A DNA stretch of 64,000 nt from Aeromonas piscicola. GTDB lineage: Bacteria > Pseudomonadota > Gammaproteobacteria > Enterobacterales > Aeromonadaceae. Position numbers and translations under genes: made by a program. Below the pieces are notes generated by a model, which did no database searches, was not told the origin of the DNA, and worked only from the letters and a program-made list of their open reading frames with translations. Below are positions 46,047 through 55,620 of this stretch, in pieces. Where the stretch lies: positions 141,611 to 205,610 of the forward strand of contig NZ_CDBL01000034.1 in the NCBI RefSeq assembly GCF_000820005.1, given 5' to 3'. Numbering within the stretch: the first letter of the stretch is position 1; the number at the start of each line of letters is the position of its first letter.

Positions 46047-47075
46047 TTACGCCGCTGCAAACAGGCGGCCTATGGCCTGACCGAGCGCATCGCTTCGCGC
46101 CGGATCCCGCAATCTGGCCAGCATATCATCGCGCAGGGCCGGCAGGGTCACCAGTTCGGCATACACCTGATTGAAGAACTGGGTCGGTTGCAGCGCCAGC
46201 TGCTCCAGGAACAGACCGAGCAGACTCGGCACCGTCAGATCGGGCCAGAGGCGACCGGCGATGGCGAGCAGCAGGGCCGGGCTTGGCTGGGTTTGCAGCA
46301 GGGTCAGCAGCTTGTTGGTGCGCATGGCATTGCCGTTGCACGAGGCCAGCGCCCGGCACAGGTAGGCCAGGGTTTCGGGGTTGGGCTCGGCGCTCTCCTG
46401 CTCCTTGCCGATGCGCTCGAACAGGGCACCCTGCACGGCCGGTGGCAGCGGGACATTCTCCAGGCTCTGGCACAGGGCGTAGAGCGGCGCCTGGGGCAGC
46501 TTTGGCAACGCCTTGCACACCAGCGCCAGATTGCGCTCGTCCTGCAGTCGCTCGGCCATGTCGGCGAAGCCTTGCAGGCCCAGCGCCTGCCAGCCTTCGT
46601 CGCCGGGTGCCGTCAGATAGTGGCACAGGGCGTCGTAGTAGACGGAAGGGGCCTGTTCCAGCTGGCGGGCCAGCTTGGCATGCAGGCTGGCCATCTTGGC
46701 CTCGGCCGGGCGGAAGGTGTAGGGGTTGTCGGCCAGTCGCTGGGCCTTCTCTTCATCCAGATCACCGGTCAGCTTGTAGCCGAGAGTCTCGACCACCTGA
46801 TCCATGAAGAGCTTGGGGCCGCTGCCGATGAGCAGACCGCGCTCATCGAGCGCAAACTTGAGGAACCAGAGATAGTGCCTGGACTCCGCCGGCTGGAAGA
46901 AATGGACGCCGAGCCAAGCGTGCTGTTGCAGGGGCCAGGGATAGGGTTCCTGTTGCTGCTCGATGCGCACGAAGGTGTCGCTCGCCAGCGGCCGCACCTG
47001 GCGGCCCATGTCGAACAGTTGAAACTGGGTATCGGCCTGGGTCAGAAACTCGGTCAGCGTGTTGATGGTAGACAT
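46047..47075 (-). CDS. DUF3549 family protein
   Basis: A 342-residue soluble protein starting MSTINTLTEFLTQADTQFQL, with the family stretch QQHAWLGVHFFQPAESRHYL and a long helical C-terminal part resembling stacked repeats (LARQLEQAPSVYYDALCHYL, LALVCKALPKLPQAPLYALC). DUF3549 has no known function. It is the first gene of the leftward group; upstream lies the tandem-repeat region at 47109-47300, through which its promoter would have to run. Confidence 0.85.
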   Translation of the reverse strand: MSTINTLTEFLTQADTQFQLFDMGRQVRPLASDTFVRIEQQQEPYPWPLQQHAWLGVHFFQPAESRHYLWFLKFALDERGLLIGSGPKLFMDQVVETLGYKLTGDLDEEKAQRLADNPYTFRPAEAKMASLHAKLARQLEQAPSVYYDALCHYLTAPGDEGWQALGLQGFADMAERLQDERNLALVCKALPKLPQAPLYALCQSLENVPLPPAVQGALFERIGKEQESAEPNPETLAYLCRALASCNGNAMRTNKLLTLLQTQPSPALLLAIAGRLWPDLTVPSLLGLFLEQLALQPTQFFNQVYAELVTLPALRDDMLARLRDPARSDALGQAIGRLFAAA

Positions 47076-47108
47076 GATGTGATCCGGCTAAGGGTGATGC
47101 GGGCCGAT

Positions 47109-47300
47109 TATAAAGCGGTTGTATCAGATAGCCAGCCGGGGTACCAAGAGCGCTTCATTACAGGCGCTGTGGGTCAAGCTGTATAAAGCGATTGCATCAG
47201 ATAGTCAGTGGGGGGGCCAAGGGTGTTTTGCTACATGCTGAGAAGGGCGCTGCGGGTCAATCTGTATAAAGCAGTTGCATCAGATAGCCTGTGGGGGCTC
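47109..47300. repeat. Three intergenic repeats of about 73-83 bp between DUF3549 gene and yqcC
   Basis: The block TATAAAGC-RRTTG-YATCAGATAG occurs at 47109, 47182 and 47265. Each is followed by a G-run of four to seven, and the second and third are preceded by GGGTCAA-N-CTG; the shared blocks are near-identical over about 33 bases. No coding frame continues through them. The rest of the 373-base gap (47301-47448) is G-rich and holds a TATAGT at about 47353 that could be the yqcC -10. Confidence 0.8.
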
Positions 47301-47448
47301 GGCTCTGCGTCCAGCCTGCCAATGGAACATGGCAGAGGGGGAGGGGGACGGTGTATAGTAGCGCCCTTTTTTGATGAGCCCGGCCAGCCTGTGTCCGTTT
47401 TACAGGGGAGGCTGACCGGTATGTGGTCATGAGCAAGAGGACGACGAG

Positions 47449-47784
47449 ATGAATCAATATTTGCTGGTAGCCGGCCTGTTGGGTGAACTCACCGCCGAGT
47501 TGCAGCGCCTGGAGCGCTGGCAAGATGAGCATCCGGGTGAAGAGGCCCTGGCGAGCGAGCTGCCGTTCTGTGTCGATACCCTGAGCTTCGATCAGTGGCT
47601 GCAGTTCGTGCTGATCCCGCGCATGGAGCAATTGGTCATGCTGCAAGCGCCGCTGCCCACCAGCGTCTCCCTCTATCCCATGGCGAGTGAAGTCTACAAA
47701 GAAGAGCTGGCCGACGTGGAAGCCCTGCTGCGGTTGATCGCCCGCTTCGATCTGCTGCTCTCCGGCAAAGTGGTTGAGCAATGA
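47449..47784 (+). CDS. yqcC: YqcC family protein (DUF446)
   Basis: A 111-residue helical protein. The family core FCVDTLSFDQWLQFVLIPRM and the L-x-P-x-x-S-V segment PTSVSLYPMASEVYK are present. Role unknown, but the gene is conserved directly before truC. Its stop overlaps the truC start by four bases (ATGA), so they are one transcript. Confidence 0.92.
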   Translation: MNQYLLVAGLLGELTAELQRLERWQDEHPGEEALASELPFCVDTLSFDQWLQFVLIPRMEQLVMLQAPLPTSVSLYPMASEVYKEELADVEALLRLIARFDLLLSGKVVEQ

Positions 47785-48554
47785 TGAGTGAGCAGGCAAA
47801 GGAAGAAAACGCCTTGCAACTGACCCTGCTCTATCAGGATGACTGGCTGGTGGCGGTCAACAAGCCGTCGGGCCTGCTGGTGCACCGCAGCTGGCTCGAC
47901 AAGGCCGAGACCCGCTTCGCCATGCAGATGACCAGGGATCTCATCGGCGGCCGCCACGTCTACCCCGTGCATCGCCTCGATCGCCCTACCTCAGGCGTAC
48001 TGCTGTTTGCACTGGATCCTGCGGTTGCCCGCACCCTGACCGAGGCGTTTGCCGCCCGTCGGGTGCACAAGGAGTATCTGGCGCTGGTACGGGGCTGGGC
48101 CCCGGAGCAGGGGGTGATCGATTATCCCCTCAAGGAGCAGCTGGACAAGATAGCCGACGCCATGAGTTCCCCGGATCGCCCGGCCCAGGAGGCGGTCACC
48201 GCATTTCATCGCCTGCACCAGGTTGAGCTGCCCCATGCGGTTTCCAAGAAGCATCCCACCAGTCGTTACAGTCTGGTCAGGCTGTTCCCGAAAACCGGTC
48301 GCAAGCATCAGCTGCGCCGCCATCTGGCCCACCTGTTCCACCCCATAGTCGGGGATACCAGCCATGGTGATGGCCGTCACAACCGCTTCTTTCGCGAGCA
48401 GCTGGGGTGCGAACGCCTGCTGCTGGTGGCCCGCAGACTCAGTTTCGAGCACCCGATCCTCAACGTCCCGATGCGGATCCAGGCGCCGCTGGGGCCGGAC
48501 GTCTTGCAGCTGTTTGCCGAGCTGGGCTGGCCCGCCAGCGAGAGCGACTACTGA
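47781..48554 (+). CDS. truC: tRNA pseudouridine(65) synthase
   Basis: A 257-residue RluA-family enzyme. It contains the catalytic motif YPVHRLDRPTSGVLLFAL with the active Asp near residue 59. The NKPSGLLVHRS segment near the N-terminus and PKTGRKHQLRRHL are also family marks. It makes pseudouridine at position 65 of tRNA-Ile and tRNA-Asp. Two adjacent ATG codons (47781, 47784) are possible starts. It is coupled to yqcC. Confidence 0.93.
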   Translation: MMSEQAKEENALQLTLLYQDDWLVAVNKPSGLLVHRSWLDKAETRFAMQMTRDLIGGRHVYPVHRLDRPTSGVLLFALDPAVARTLTEAFAARRVHKEYLALVRGWAPEQGVIDYPLKEQLDKIADAMSSPDRPAQEAVTAFHRLHQVELPHAVSKKHPTSRYSLVRLFPKTGRKHQLRRHLAHLFHPIVGDTSHGDGRHNRFFREQLGCERLLLVARRLSFEHPILNVPMRIQAPLGPDVLQLFAELGWPASESDY

Positions 48555-48644
48555 TCTTCGCTTGGCCTGCTTACTCACGGCTGGGTGTTGCCTTCGACCG
48601 GGTTGTGGCATGCTGTAAAGCCACGCCAGTCAAAGGAATCCGTT

Positions 48645-49085
48645 ATGGCTCAGATAGATATAGTGGTGGGAACCGTTTATGGCGCGGCCATGCTGGTTGC
48701 CGAGACTCTGGCTGCGCAGTTGCAGCAGGTCGGACATGAGTGCCAGATCTTCGATGAGGCCGCGCTGGAAGACCTGGACGCCTCCCGCTTCCTGCTGGTG
48801 ATCACTGCCACCACGGGGCAGGGCGATATTCCGCCCAATCTGCAACCCTTCGCCGCCGCCCTGGCCGATCGGGCTCCCTATATGAAAGGGTGGCGCTATG
48901 CGCTCATCGCCATGGGTGACAGCAGCTATGAGCACTTTTGTGGTGCCGGTCGTCAGCTTGACGGCCTGTTGCAGGAGCTGGGGGCCACGGCTCTGTTGCC
49001 CCGTCTGGAGATAGATGCCACCGTTGACGATGAACCGGAAAAAGTGGCGCTGGCTTGGCTAACCGGCTGGGGAAATACACTCTAG
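48645..49085 (+). CDS. yqcA: Flavodoxin-like protein YqcA
   Basis: A 146-residue short-chain flavodoxin. The FMN-phosphate loop VGTVYGAAML is at residues 8-17, and the isoalloxazine loops are TATTGQGDIPPN and GDSSYEHFCGAG. It has the length and placement of YqcA, downstream of truC. The electron partner is unknown. The ATG at 48645 follows AAAGGA. A terminator follows 28 bases after the stop. Confidence 0.92.
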   Translation: MAQIDIVVGTVYGAAMLVAETLAAQLQQVGHECQIFDEAALEDLDASRFLLVITATTGQGDIPPNLQPFAAALADRAPYMKGWRYALIAMGDSSYEHFCGAGRQLDGLLQELGATALLPRLEIDATVDDEPEKVALAWLTGWGNTL

Positions 49086-49112
49086 TTTTCCCCTCCTCGT
49101 GTTCTTTATTTG

Positions 49113-49146
49113 TCCCCCGTTGGTTTGCCCACGGGGGATGTTTATT
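49113..49146 (+). terminator. Terminator after yqcA
   Basis: An eight-bp stem TCCCCCGT/ACGGGGGA with a ten-base loop and a T-rich tail. Confidence 0.75.
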
Positions 49147-49610
49147 TCCGAGACAGACCAGTCTCAACTGATCATATTTCCTACCTTCTATCCGGTTATT
49201 TTTCTGGCATCCCTTCGTTTGGTCGAGCATTTATTTCTGTCATGACCGACATGCAAGAAAATTAAAAGTTCCGCATTGAAAGCGATTTCAGTCATGTTTT
49301 TGTCATTGATTTGGGTATTTTCAACTTAATCATCGAAGCGAATTAATTGTTGGTAGCGATTTCAGTCTATTTTGTTTGCTTATTTACGTTCTTTAGTGGT
49401 GAGTTATTGCCAATTTTTTGCTTTCCATATCCTATAAAACCCTCCCGAGTACGAGGTGGGCGATTTGTCGCCATTTTGTGAATCAGCTCATGTTTGTCTC
49501 GAAATTGGCTACCTATAATCCATTCCGGTTATCACCGAAACGTTTTTCTAGGTGATAAGAACTTGAATATCAGGATCACACTCCTCTCAGCGGGAATAAG
49601 GAAAATGAAA
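49147..49610 (+). promoter_or_regulatory. Long AT-rich upstream region of lamB
   Basis: About 460 bases with no gene. The 12-base word AGCGATTTCAGT occurs twice (about 49282 and 49356), and a CRP-like site lies at 49477-49492. I did not find convincing MalT boxes (GGGGATGAGG-like), although several short GAGGAG-type words occur. The ribosome site AAGGA is at about 49599. Confidence 0.5.
49477..49492 (+). promoter_or_regulatory. CRP-like site upstream of lamB
   Basis: TGTGA-ATCAGC-TCATG matches the CRP half-sites at eight of ten positions. It lies about 120 bases before the lamB start, a reasonable place for catabolite activation of maltose uptake. Confidence 0.45.
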
Positions 49611-50975
49611 ATGAAAGCAAAGTGGCTCCCGATCGCTGCAGCAGTAACCGCAGCCCTGGCTTCCCAAGCCGCCTTCGCCGTTGATTTCCACGGCTACTTC
49701 CGTTCAGGTGTTGGCGTTTCCGGTGACGGAGACATGGTTAAATACAACGTGAACAAGGTTGGTCGTCTGGGTAACGAAAATGATACCTACGGCGAAGTTC
49801 AGCTGGGTCAGGAAGTATTCAACAAGGATGGCAAGACTTTCTACGTTGACTCCATGTTCGCCATGGCATCCAACGGTTCAAACGACTGGGAAGGTACCGG
49901 TACCGTTTGTAACTTCGATGCCAAACAGTGCAACGGTGATTCCGATTTCGCCCTGCGCCAGTTCAATGTCCAGGCCAAGGGCCTGCTGGGTTTCGCACCG
50001 GAAGCCACCCTGTGGGCCGGTAAGCGTTACTACCAACGTCACGACATCCACATCTCCGACTTCTACTACTGGAACATCTCCGGTGCCGGTGCCGGTATCG
50101 AAGGCATCCAGGCCGGTCCTGGCAAGATCTCCTTCGCCTGGGTTCGCAACGACCGCAGCGCGGCCGATGTGTTCGGTCAGTACACTAAGACCGGTGTAAA
50201 TAAAAAACCTGTTTTGGATGCAAACGGCAACCCAACTGGTAACTATGTAGAAGATCCTACTTACACCAAGAACGAAGATGTTAACGTCAACACACTGGAC
50301 CTGCGTTATGCCGGTATCCCGCTGTGGAGCGAAGCGTCTCTGGAACTGGGCGTAGACTACGCACTGGTTAACGAGACCGAAGCGCAGAAACCGCTGAAAA
50401 ACAACAATATGAAAGACGGCGTCATGCTGACTGCCGAATTGACTCAAGGCATTCTGGGTGGCTTCAACAAGACCGTACTGCAGTACGGTACTGAAGGCTA
50501 CTCCAAGACCATGGCCTTCTACGGTGATGGCTCCTGGTACGGTGCCGAAGCCAAAGACGGCGCTGATGGCTATCGCATCATCAACTGGGGTGTTGTCCCG
50601 ATGGGCAACAACTTCGAGATGGGTCACCAGCTGGTCTACGGTGTAGGCAACGAGATGTGGGATGGCAACGACAAGGTTGAAGCCATGTCCGCCGTTGTTC
50701 GCCCCATGTACAAGTGGGATGACTTCAACAAGACCATCTTCGAAGGCGGCTACTTCAAGGACAAGACCAAGTCCACCAACGGTACCTCTGTTGATGACTC
50801 CGGCTACAAGCTGACCCTGGCTCAAGCCTGGTCTGCTGGCTCCAGCTTCTGGGCCCGTCCTGAAATCCGTGTGTTCGCCTCCTACCTGGCCAACGACGAA
50901 GACCAGAAAGTCTTCGAAAGCGGCACCTCCAAAGACACCTACCAAGTTGGTGTTCAAGCGGAAGCTTGGTGGTAA
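49611..50975 (+). CDS. lamB: Maltoporin LamB
   Basis: A 454-residue outer membrane porin for maltose and maltodextrins. The signal peptide [20 protein letters not shown] ends AFA; the mature protein starts [18 protein letters not shown]. Conserved porin parts are [20 protein letters not shown], the greasy-slide aromatic stretches and a C-terminal [10 protein letters not shown]. The ATG at 49611 is at eight bases from AAGGA; the ATG at 49605 is too close to it. About residues 196-220 ([20 protein letters not shown] region) form an AT-richer surface-loop insertion. malM follows after a hairpin. Confidence 0.95.
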   Translation: MKAKWLPIAAAVTAALASQAAFAVDFHGYFRSGVGVSGDGDMVKYNVNKVGRLGNENDTYGEVQLGQEVFNKDGKTFYVDSMFAMASNGSNDWEGTGTVCNFDAKQCNGDSDFALRQFNVQAKGLLGFAPEATLWAGKRYYQRHDIHISDFYYWNISGAGAGIEGIQAGPGKISFAWVRNDRSAADVFGQYTKTGVNKKPVLDANGNPTGNYVEDPTYTKNEDVNVNTLDLRYAGIPLWSEASLELGVDYALVNETEAQKPLKNNNMKDGVMLTAELTQGILGGFNKTVLQYGTEGYSKTMAFYGDGSWYGAEAKDGADGYRIINWGVVPMGNNFEMGHQLVYGVGNEMWDGNDKVEAMSAVVRPMYKWDDFNKTIFEGGYFKDKTKSTNGTSVDDSGYKLTLAQAWSAGSSFWARPEIRVFASYLANDEDQKVFESGTSKDTYQVGVQAEAWW

Positions 50976-51000
50976 GCACTTCTTTCAGTTAAGTTAGTCA

Positions 51001-51027
51001 CTGCCCCCGTATGGGGGCAGTTTTGTT
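51001..51027 (+). terminator. Hairpin between lamB and malM
   Basis: An eight-bp stem CTGCCCCC/GGGGGCAG, GTAT loop and TTTT tail. It may attenuate rather than end transcription, since malM starts 40 bases later without an obvious promoter. Confidence 0.8.
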
Positions 51028-51066
51028 TCGCCGGGTAACGGCAACCGGGTTATGGAGATAAGAAGA

Positions 51067-52038
51067 ATGAAACTGGTAAAGATGTCTATCGCAGCCGTGG
51101 TTACTGCGCTGTTGGCCGGTTGTTCCGGTAGCATGTTGATCCCCATGCAGGATCACGCATCCATCCTGAGTAATGCCGAACAGGCCAAGCAGGCGCTTTC
51201 ACAGGCGACCAGCTGCTGCACTGCTTTCAGTGACTTCAATTATGTGACCTTGCCGGAAGGCGATACCTTGCTGGCCCTCGATGGCAAGCAACCCAGTTTT
51301 CAGTTTGACGAGGGGATGAGCTACTTCGCGGCTTATCGCCTGCCGGCCAACACCGGCAATCTGGCCATCAATGTCGCCTCCCAGGTGAGCAAGACAGTGC
51401 TGGTGCCTCAGGTCATCATGCTGGATGCCCAGTTCAAGGTGACGCGCGTGCTGGGCGAGTCGGTATTCAGCTACCAGCCAGCCCATCTGCTGGACAACGA
51501 TCGCATCGAAGGCAAGGTCTTTGTCGATCGCAGCATGCCGGGCAACCCGGCGGCTGAAACCTACATGATTGTCTATGCCCCGGCCAACAAGCTGGCGGGC
51601 AGTACCACCATATTGCATCCCTCGAAGGCGTTTGCTCGTGCGAATGGCACGGTCGAGCCGGATATCAAGGATCCCGTGATCCCGCACTCCCCATGGGGCC
51701 TGGTGCAGATCGAAGTCGTCGACATGGCCAAGGGGCAGGGGCTTGAGGCCGTCTTCAAACCTGAGTACGCAGACAAGGTGGCGATGAGCCAGGCCGCACC
51801 GGCGACCGCTGCCGTGGCGGCTGGCACTGTGACGGCTGCAGCCGTTGCTGCGCCCAGCAAACCCGCACCCGCCATGCTGACCGAGACCGAAGCCTTCTAT
51901 CAATCCCAAATCGAGAAAGCGGTGAAAGCCGGTGATATCGACAAGGCGATGCAACTGGTCAATGAGGCCGAGCGTGCCGGCTCGACCAAGGCGAAATCCG
52001 TCTTTATTGATGCGGTCAAGCGTTCACAGAAAGGCTGA
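51067..52038 (+). CDS. malM: Maltose operon protein MalM
   Basis: A 323-residue exported protein. Unlike a simple periplasmic precursor, its signal ends VVTALLAGCSGS, a clear lipobox with Cys19, so a lipid anchor is predicted. The family part covers CCTAFSDFNYVTLPEGDTLL and VFVDRSMPGNPAAETYMIVY. An Ala/Pro-rich linker (VAAGTVTAAAVAAPSKPAPA) precedes a C-terminal helical stretch with AFYQSQIEKAVKAGDIDKAM. MalM's biochemical role is unknown; pairing with lamB ties it to maltodextrin uptake. Confidence 0.9.
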   Translation: MKLVKMSIAAVVTALLAGCSGSMLIPMQDHASILSNAEQAKQALSQATSCCTAFSDFNYVTLPEGDTLLALDGKQPSFQFDEGMSYFAAYRLPANTGNLAINVASQVSKTVLVPQVIMLDAQFKVTRVLGESVFSYQPAHLLDNDRIEGKVFVDRSMPGNPAAETYMIVYAPANKLAGSTTILHPSKAFARANGTVEPDIKDPVIPHSPWGLVQIEVVDMAKGQGLEAVFKPEYADKVAMSQAAPATAAVAAGTVTAAAVAAPSKPAPAMLTETEAFYQSQIEKAVKAGDIDKAMQLVNEAERAGSTKAKSVFIDAVKRSQKG

Positions 52039-52073
52039 ATATTGCCCAGTCTTTAAAAGATAATATTTATTTG

Positions 52074-52100
52074 AGGCCTCCCTTGTTGGAGGCCTTTTTA
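52074..52100 (+). terminator. Terminator after malM
   Basis: An eight-bp stem AGGCCTCC/GGAGGCCT with a six-base loop and T5. Confidence 0.88.
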
Positions 52101-53900
<1,800 letters not shown>

Positions 53901-53927
53901 TACAGTTGCCTGAATCCTGGAGTTCAG

Positions 53928-53954
53928 AAAAGGGAGGCGCAAGCCTCCCTTTTT
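53928..53954 (+). terminator. Terminator of ptsG
   Basis: An 11-bp stem AAAAGGGAGGC with its complement, GCAA loop and T5. Confidence 0.92.
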
Positions 53955-54101
53955 GCTGGGCGAGTGTCAGCGTGACGGCGGGCAGGGACCGGATCCGTCG
54001 AGTTGCTCATCCTGATCAAAAGGGATGGGGGCGGGGCAGCTTATGGCCTGCAGCCCCCACCACATGCTGAACAGACCATGCCATGCGGATCCCGCACAAA
54101 G

Positions 54102-54131
54102 AAAAGGGGCGCCTGACGGGCGCCCCTTTTT
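54102..54131. terminator. Terminator of yaeH (bidirectional)
   Basis: A 12-bp stem AAAAGGGGCGCC with its complement and a five-base loop, T runs on both strands. The 147 bases between it and the ptsG terminator hold nothing recognisable. Confidence 0.9.
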
Positions 54132-54146
54132 GCTGCCGGATCGGGC

Positions 54147-54530
54147 TTACAACTTCTCCAGATCCCGCTCTATTTCACTGATCTTGTTCTGCACCACTTT
54201 TTCCAGATGGCGCAGGTCACGCAGTATCTTCTGCTTGATATCCGGGTCGGCCTGGGTATGCACGCCTTGGGTCAGGTTATCCAGCTCATCCACCACGTAC
54301 TTGAGATTGGCGTTGATCTCGGTGACATCCTTGTACTCATGGGTACCCGAGTCGACCAGCATGGTCTTGCGCTGGCGGGGATATTTGAATTTGACACTCT
54401 TGGCGAAGAACTCGCCCTTCTGTTTCTTGAAGTAGATCTTGAGGATGTCGTGATTGGCTTCCTGGCGCAGGGTATAGCTGTCCACTGAGGTGGGTTCCTG
54501 GATCCCCAGGCTCTTCAGATTCTCGTACAT
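54147..54530 (-). CDS. yaeH: YaeH family protein (UPF0325/DUF3461)
   Basis: A 127-residue protein very close to E. coli Yae[41 protein letters not shown], and a C-terminal helix ending [13 protein letters not shown]. Function unknown. It lies downstream of dapD, as in E. coli, with hairpins on both sides, so it is its own unit. Confidence 0.92.
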   Translation of the reverse strand: MYENLKSLGIQEPTSVDSYTLRQEANHDILKIYFKKQKGEFFAKSVKFKYPRQRKTMLVDSGTHEYKDVTEINANLKYVVDELDNLTQGVHTQADPDIKQKILRDLRHLEKVVQNKISEIERDLEKL

Positions 54531-54614
54531 CGGGCTTCCTCGGTTTGAAACGATCCTGACCCATCTATCTTAACCGAGTCTGTGTGGCTTGCCTGTGACA
54601 GGGGCGCCAAAATC

Positions 54615-54639
54615 AAAAGGGGCCCAAAAGGCCCCTTTT
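54615..54639 (-). terminator. Terminator of dapD
   Basis: A ten-bp stem AAAAGGGGCC/GGCCCCTTTT with CAAAA loop and T run on the minus strand. Confidence 0.9.
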
Positions 54640-54657
54640 ACCATGATGGCTGGTCGA

Positions 54658-55485
54658 TCACTCGTCGATGGAGCGCAGCAGGGCGTTGATGCCGACCTTG
54701 GCACGGGTCTTGGCATCCACCTTCTTGACGATGACGGCGGCGTACAGGCTGTACTTGCCGCACTTGGAGGGCAGGGAGCCGGAGACGACCACGGAACCCG
54801 CCGGTACTCGACCGTAGTGAATTTCACCGGTTTCGCGATCATAGATGCGGGTGGACTGGCCGATAAAGACGCCCATGGAGATGACGGAGCCTTCCTCGAC
54901 GATCACCCCTTCAACCACTTCGGAGCGGGCACCGATAAAGCAGTTGTCTTCGATGATGGTCGGGTTGGCCTGCAGCGGCTCCAGTACGCCACCTATGCCG
55001 ACGCCGCCGGAGAGGTGCACGTTCTTGCCGATCTGGGCGCAGGAGCCCACTGTGGCCCAGGTGTCGACCATGGTGCCTTCGTCAACGAAGGCGCCGATGT
55101 TGACATAGGAGGGCATCAGCACGGTATTGGGGGCGATGAAGGAGCCTTTGCGGGCAGTTGCCGGCGGCACCACGCGCACACCCGCTTCCTTGAACTGCTC
55201 GGCTGTGTAGTCGGAGAACTTGAGGGGAACCTTGTCGTAGTACTGGGCATCGTCGCCCTTGATGATGCCGTTGTCATTGATGCGGAAGTAGAGCAGTACC
55301 GCTTTCTTCAACCACTGGTGTACCACCCACTCGCCGGCAATCTTCTCGGCGACACGGGCCTTGCCGGAATCCAGCAGGTCGATGGCTTGCAGGATGGCGG
55401 CCTTGGTGGCGGCATCGACTGAGCCAGGAGTGATGGAATCACGGCGCTCGAAGGCCGCTTCGATGATCTGTTGCAACTCGGTCAT
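54658..55485 (-). CDS. dapD: 2,3,4,5-tetrahydropyridine-2,6-dicarboxylate N-succinyltransferase
   Basis: A 275-residue trimeric enzyme of the lysine/diaminopimelate pathway that adds succinyl to tetrahydrodipicolinate. The C-terminal left-handed beta-helix hexapeptides are plain ([40 protein letters not shown]). The start [20 protein letters not shown] is as in E. coli, and AAGGAAA precedes it. glnD ends 136 bases upstream. Confidence 0.96.
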   Translation of the reverse strand: MTELQQIIEAAFERRDSITPGSVDAATKAAILQAIDLLDSGKARVAEKIAGEWVVHQWLKKAVLLYFRINDNGIIKGDDAQYYDKVPLKFSDYTAEQFKEAGVRVVPPATARKGSFIAPNTVLMPSYVNIGAFVDEGTMVDTWATVGSCAQIGKNVHLSGGVGIGGVLEPLQANPTIIEDNCFIGARSEVVEGVIVEEGSVISMGVFIGQSTRIYDRETGEIHYGRVPAGSVVVSGSLPSKCGKYSLYAAVIVKKVDAKTRAKVGINALLRSIDE

Positions 55486-55620
55486 GACAGGTTTCCTTTA
55501 AAAAATTCCGTTTGTTGTATCACACTTTTCCAATTGTTTTTAAGGGCTCAAGCCGGTTTCTTCACGGGAACGCTGATTTATTGTGCTCAAGTGGTCCAAC
55601 CATTTGTTCTGCTTGATAAA

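Noticed and set aside
47109-47300. CRISPR-like spaced repeats upstream of yqcC
   Set aside because: Three copies only, unequal spacing, with similarity extending into the spacers and no cas genes nearby.
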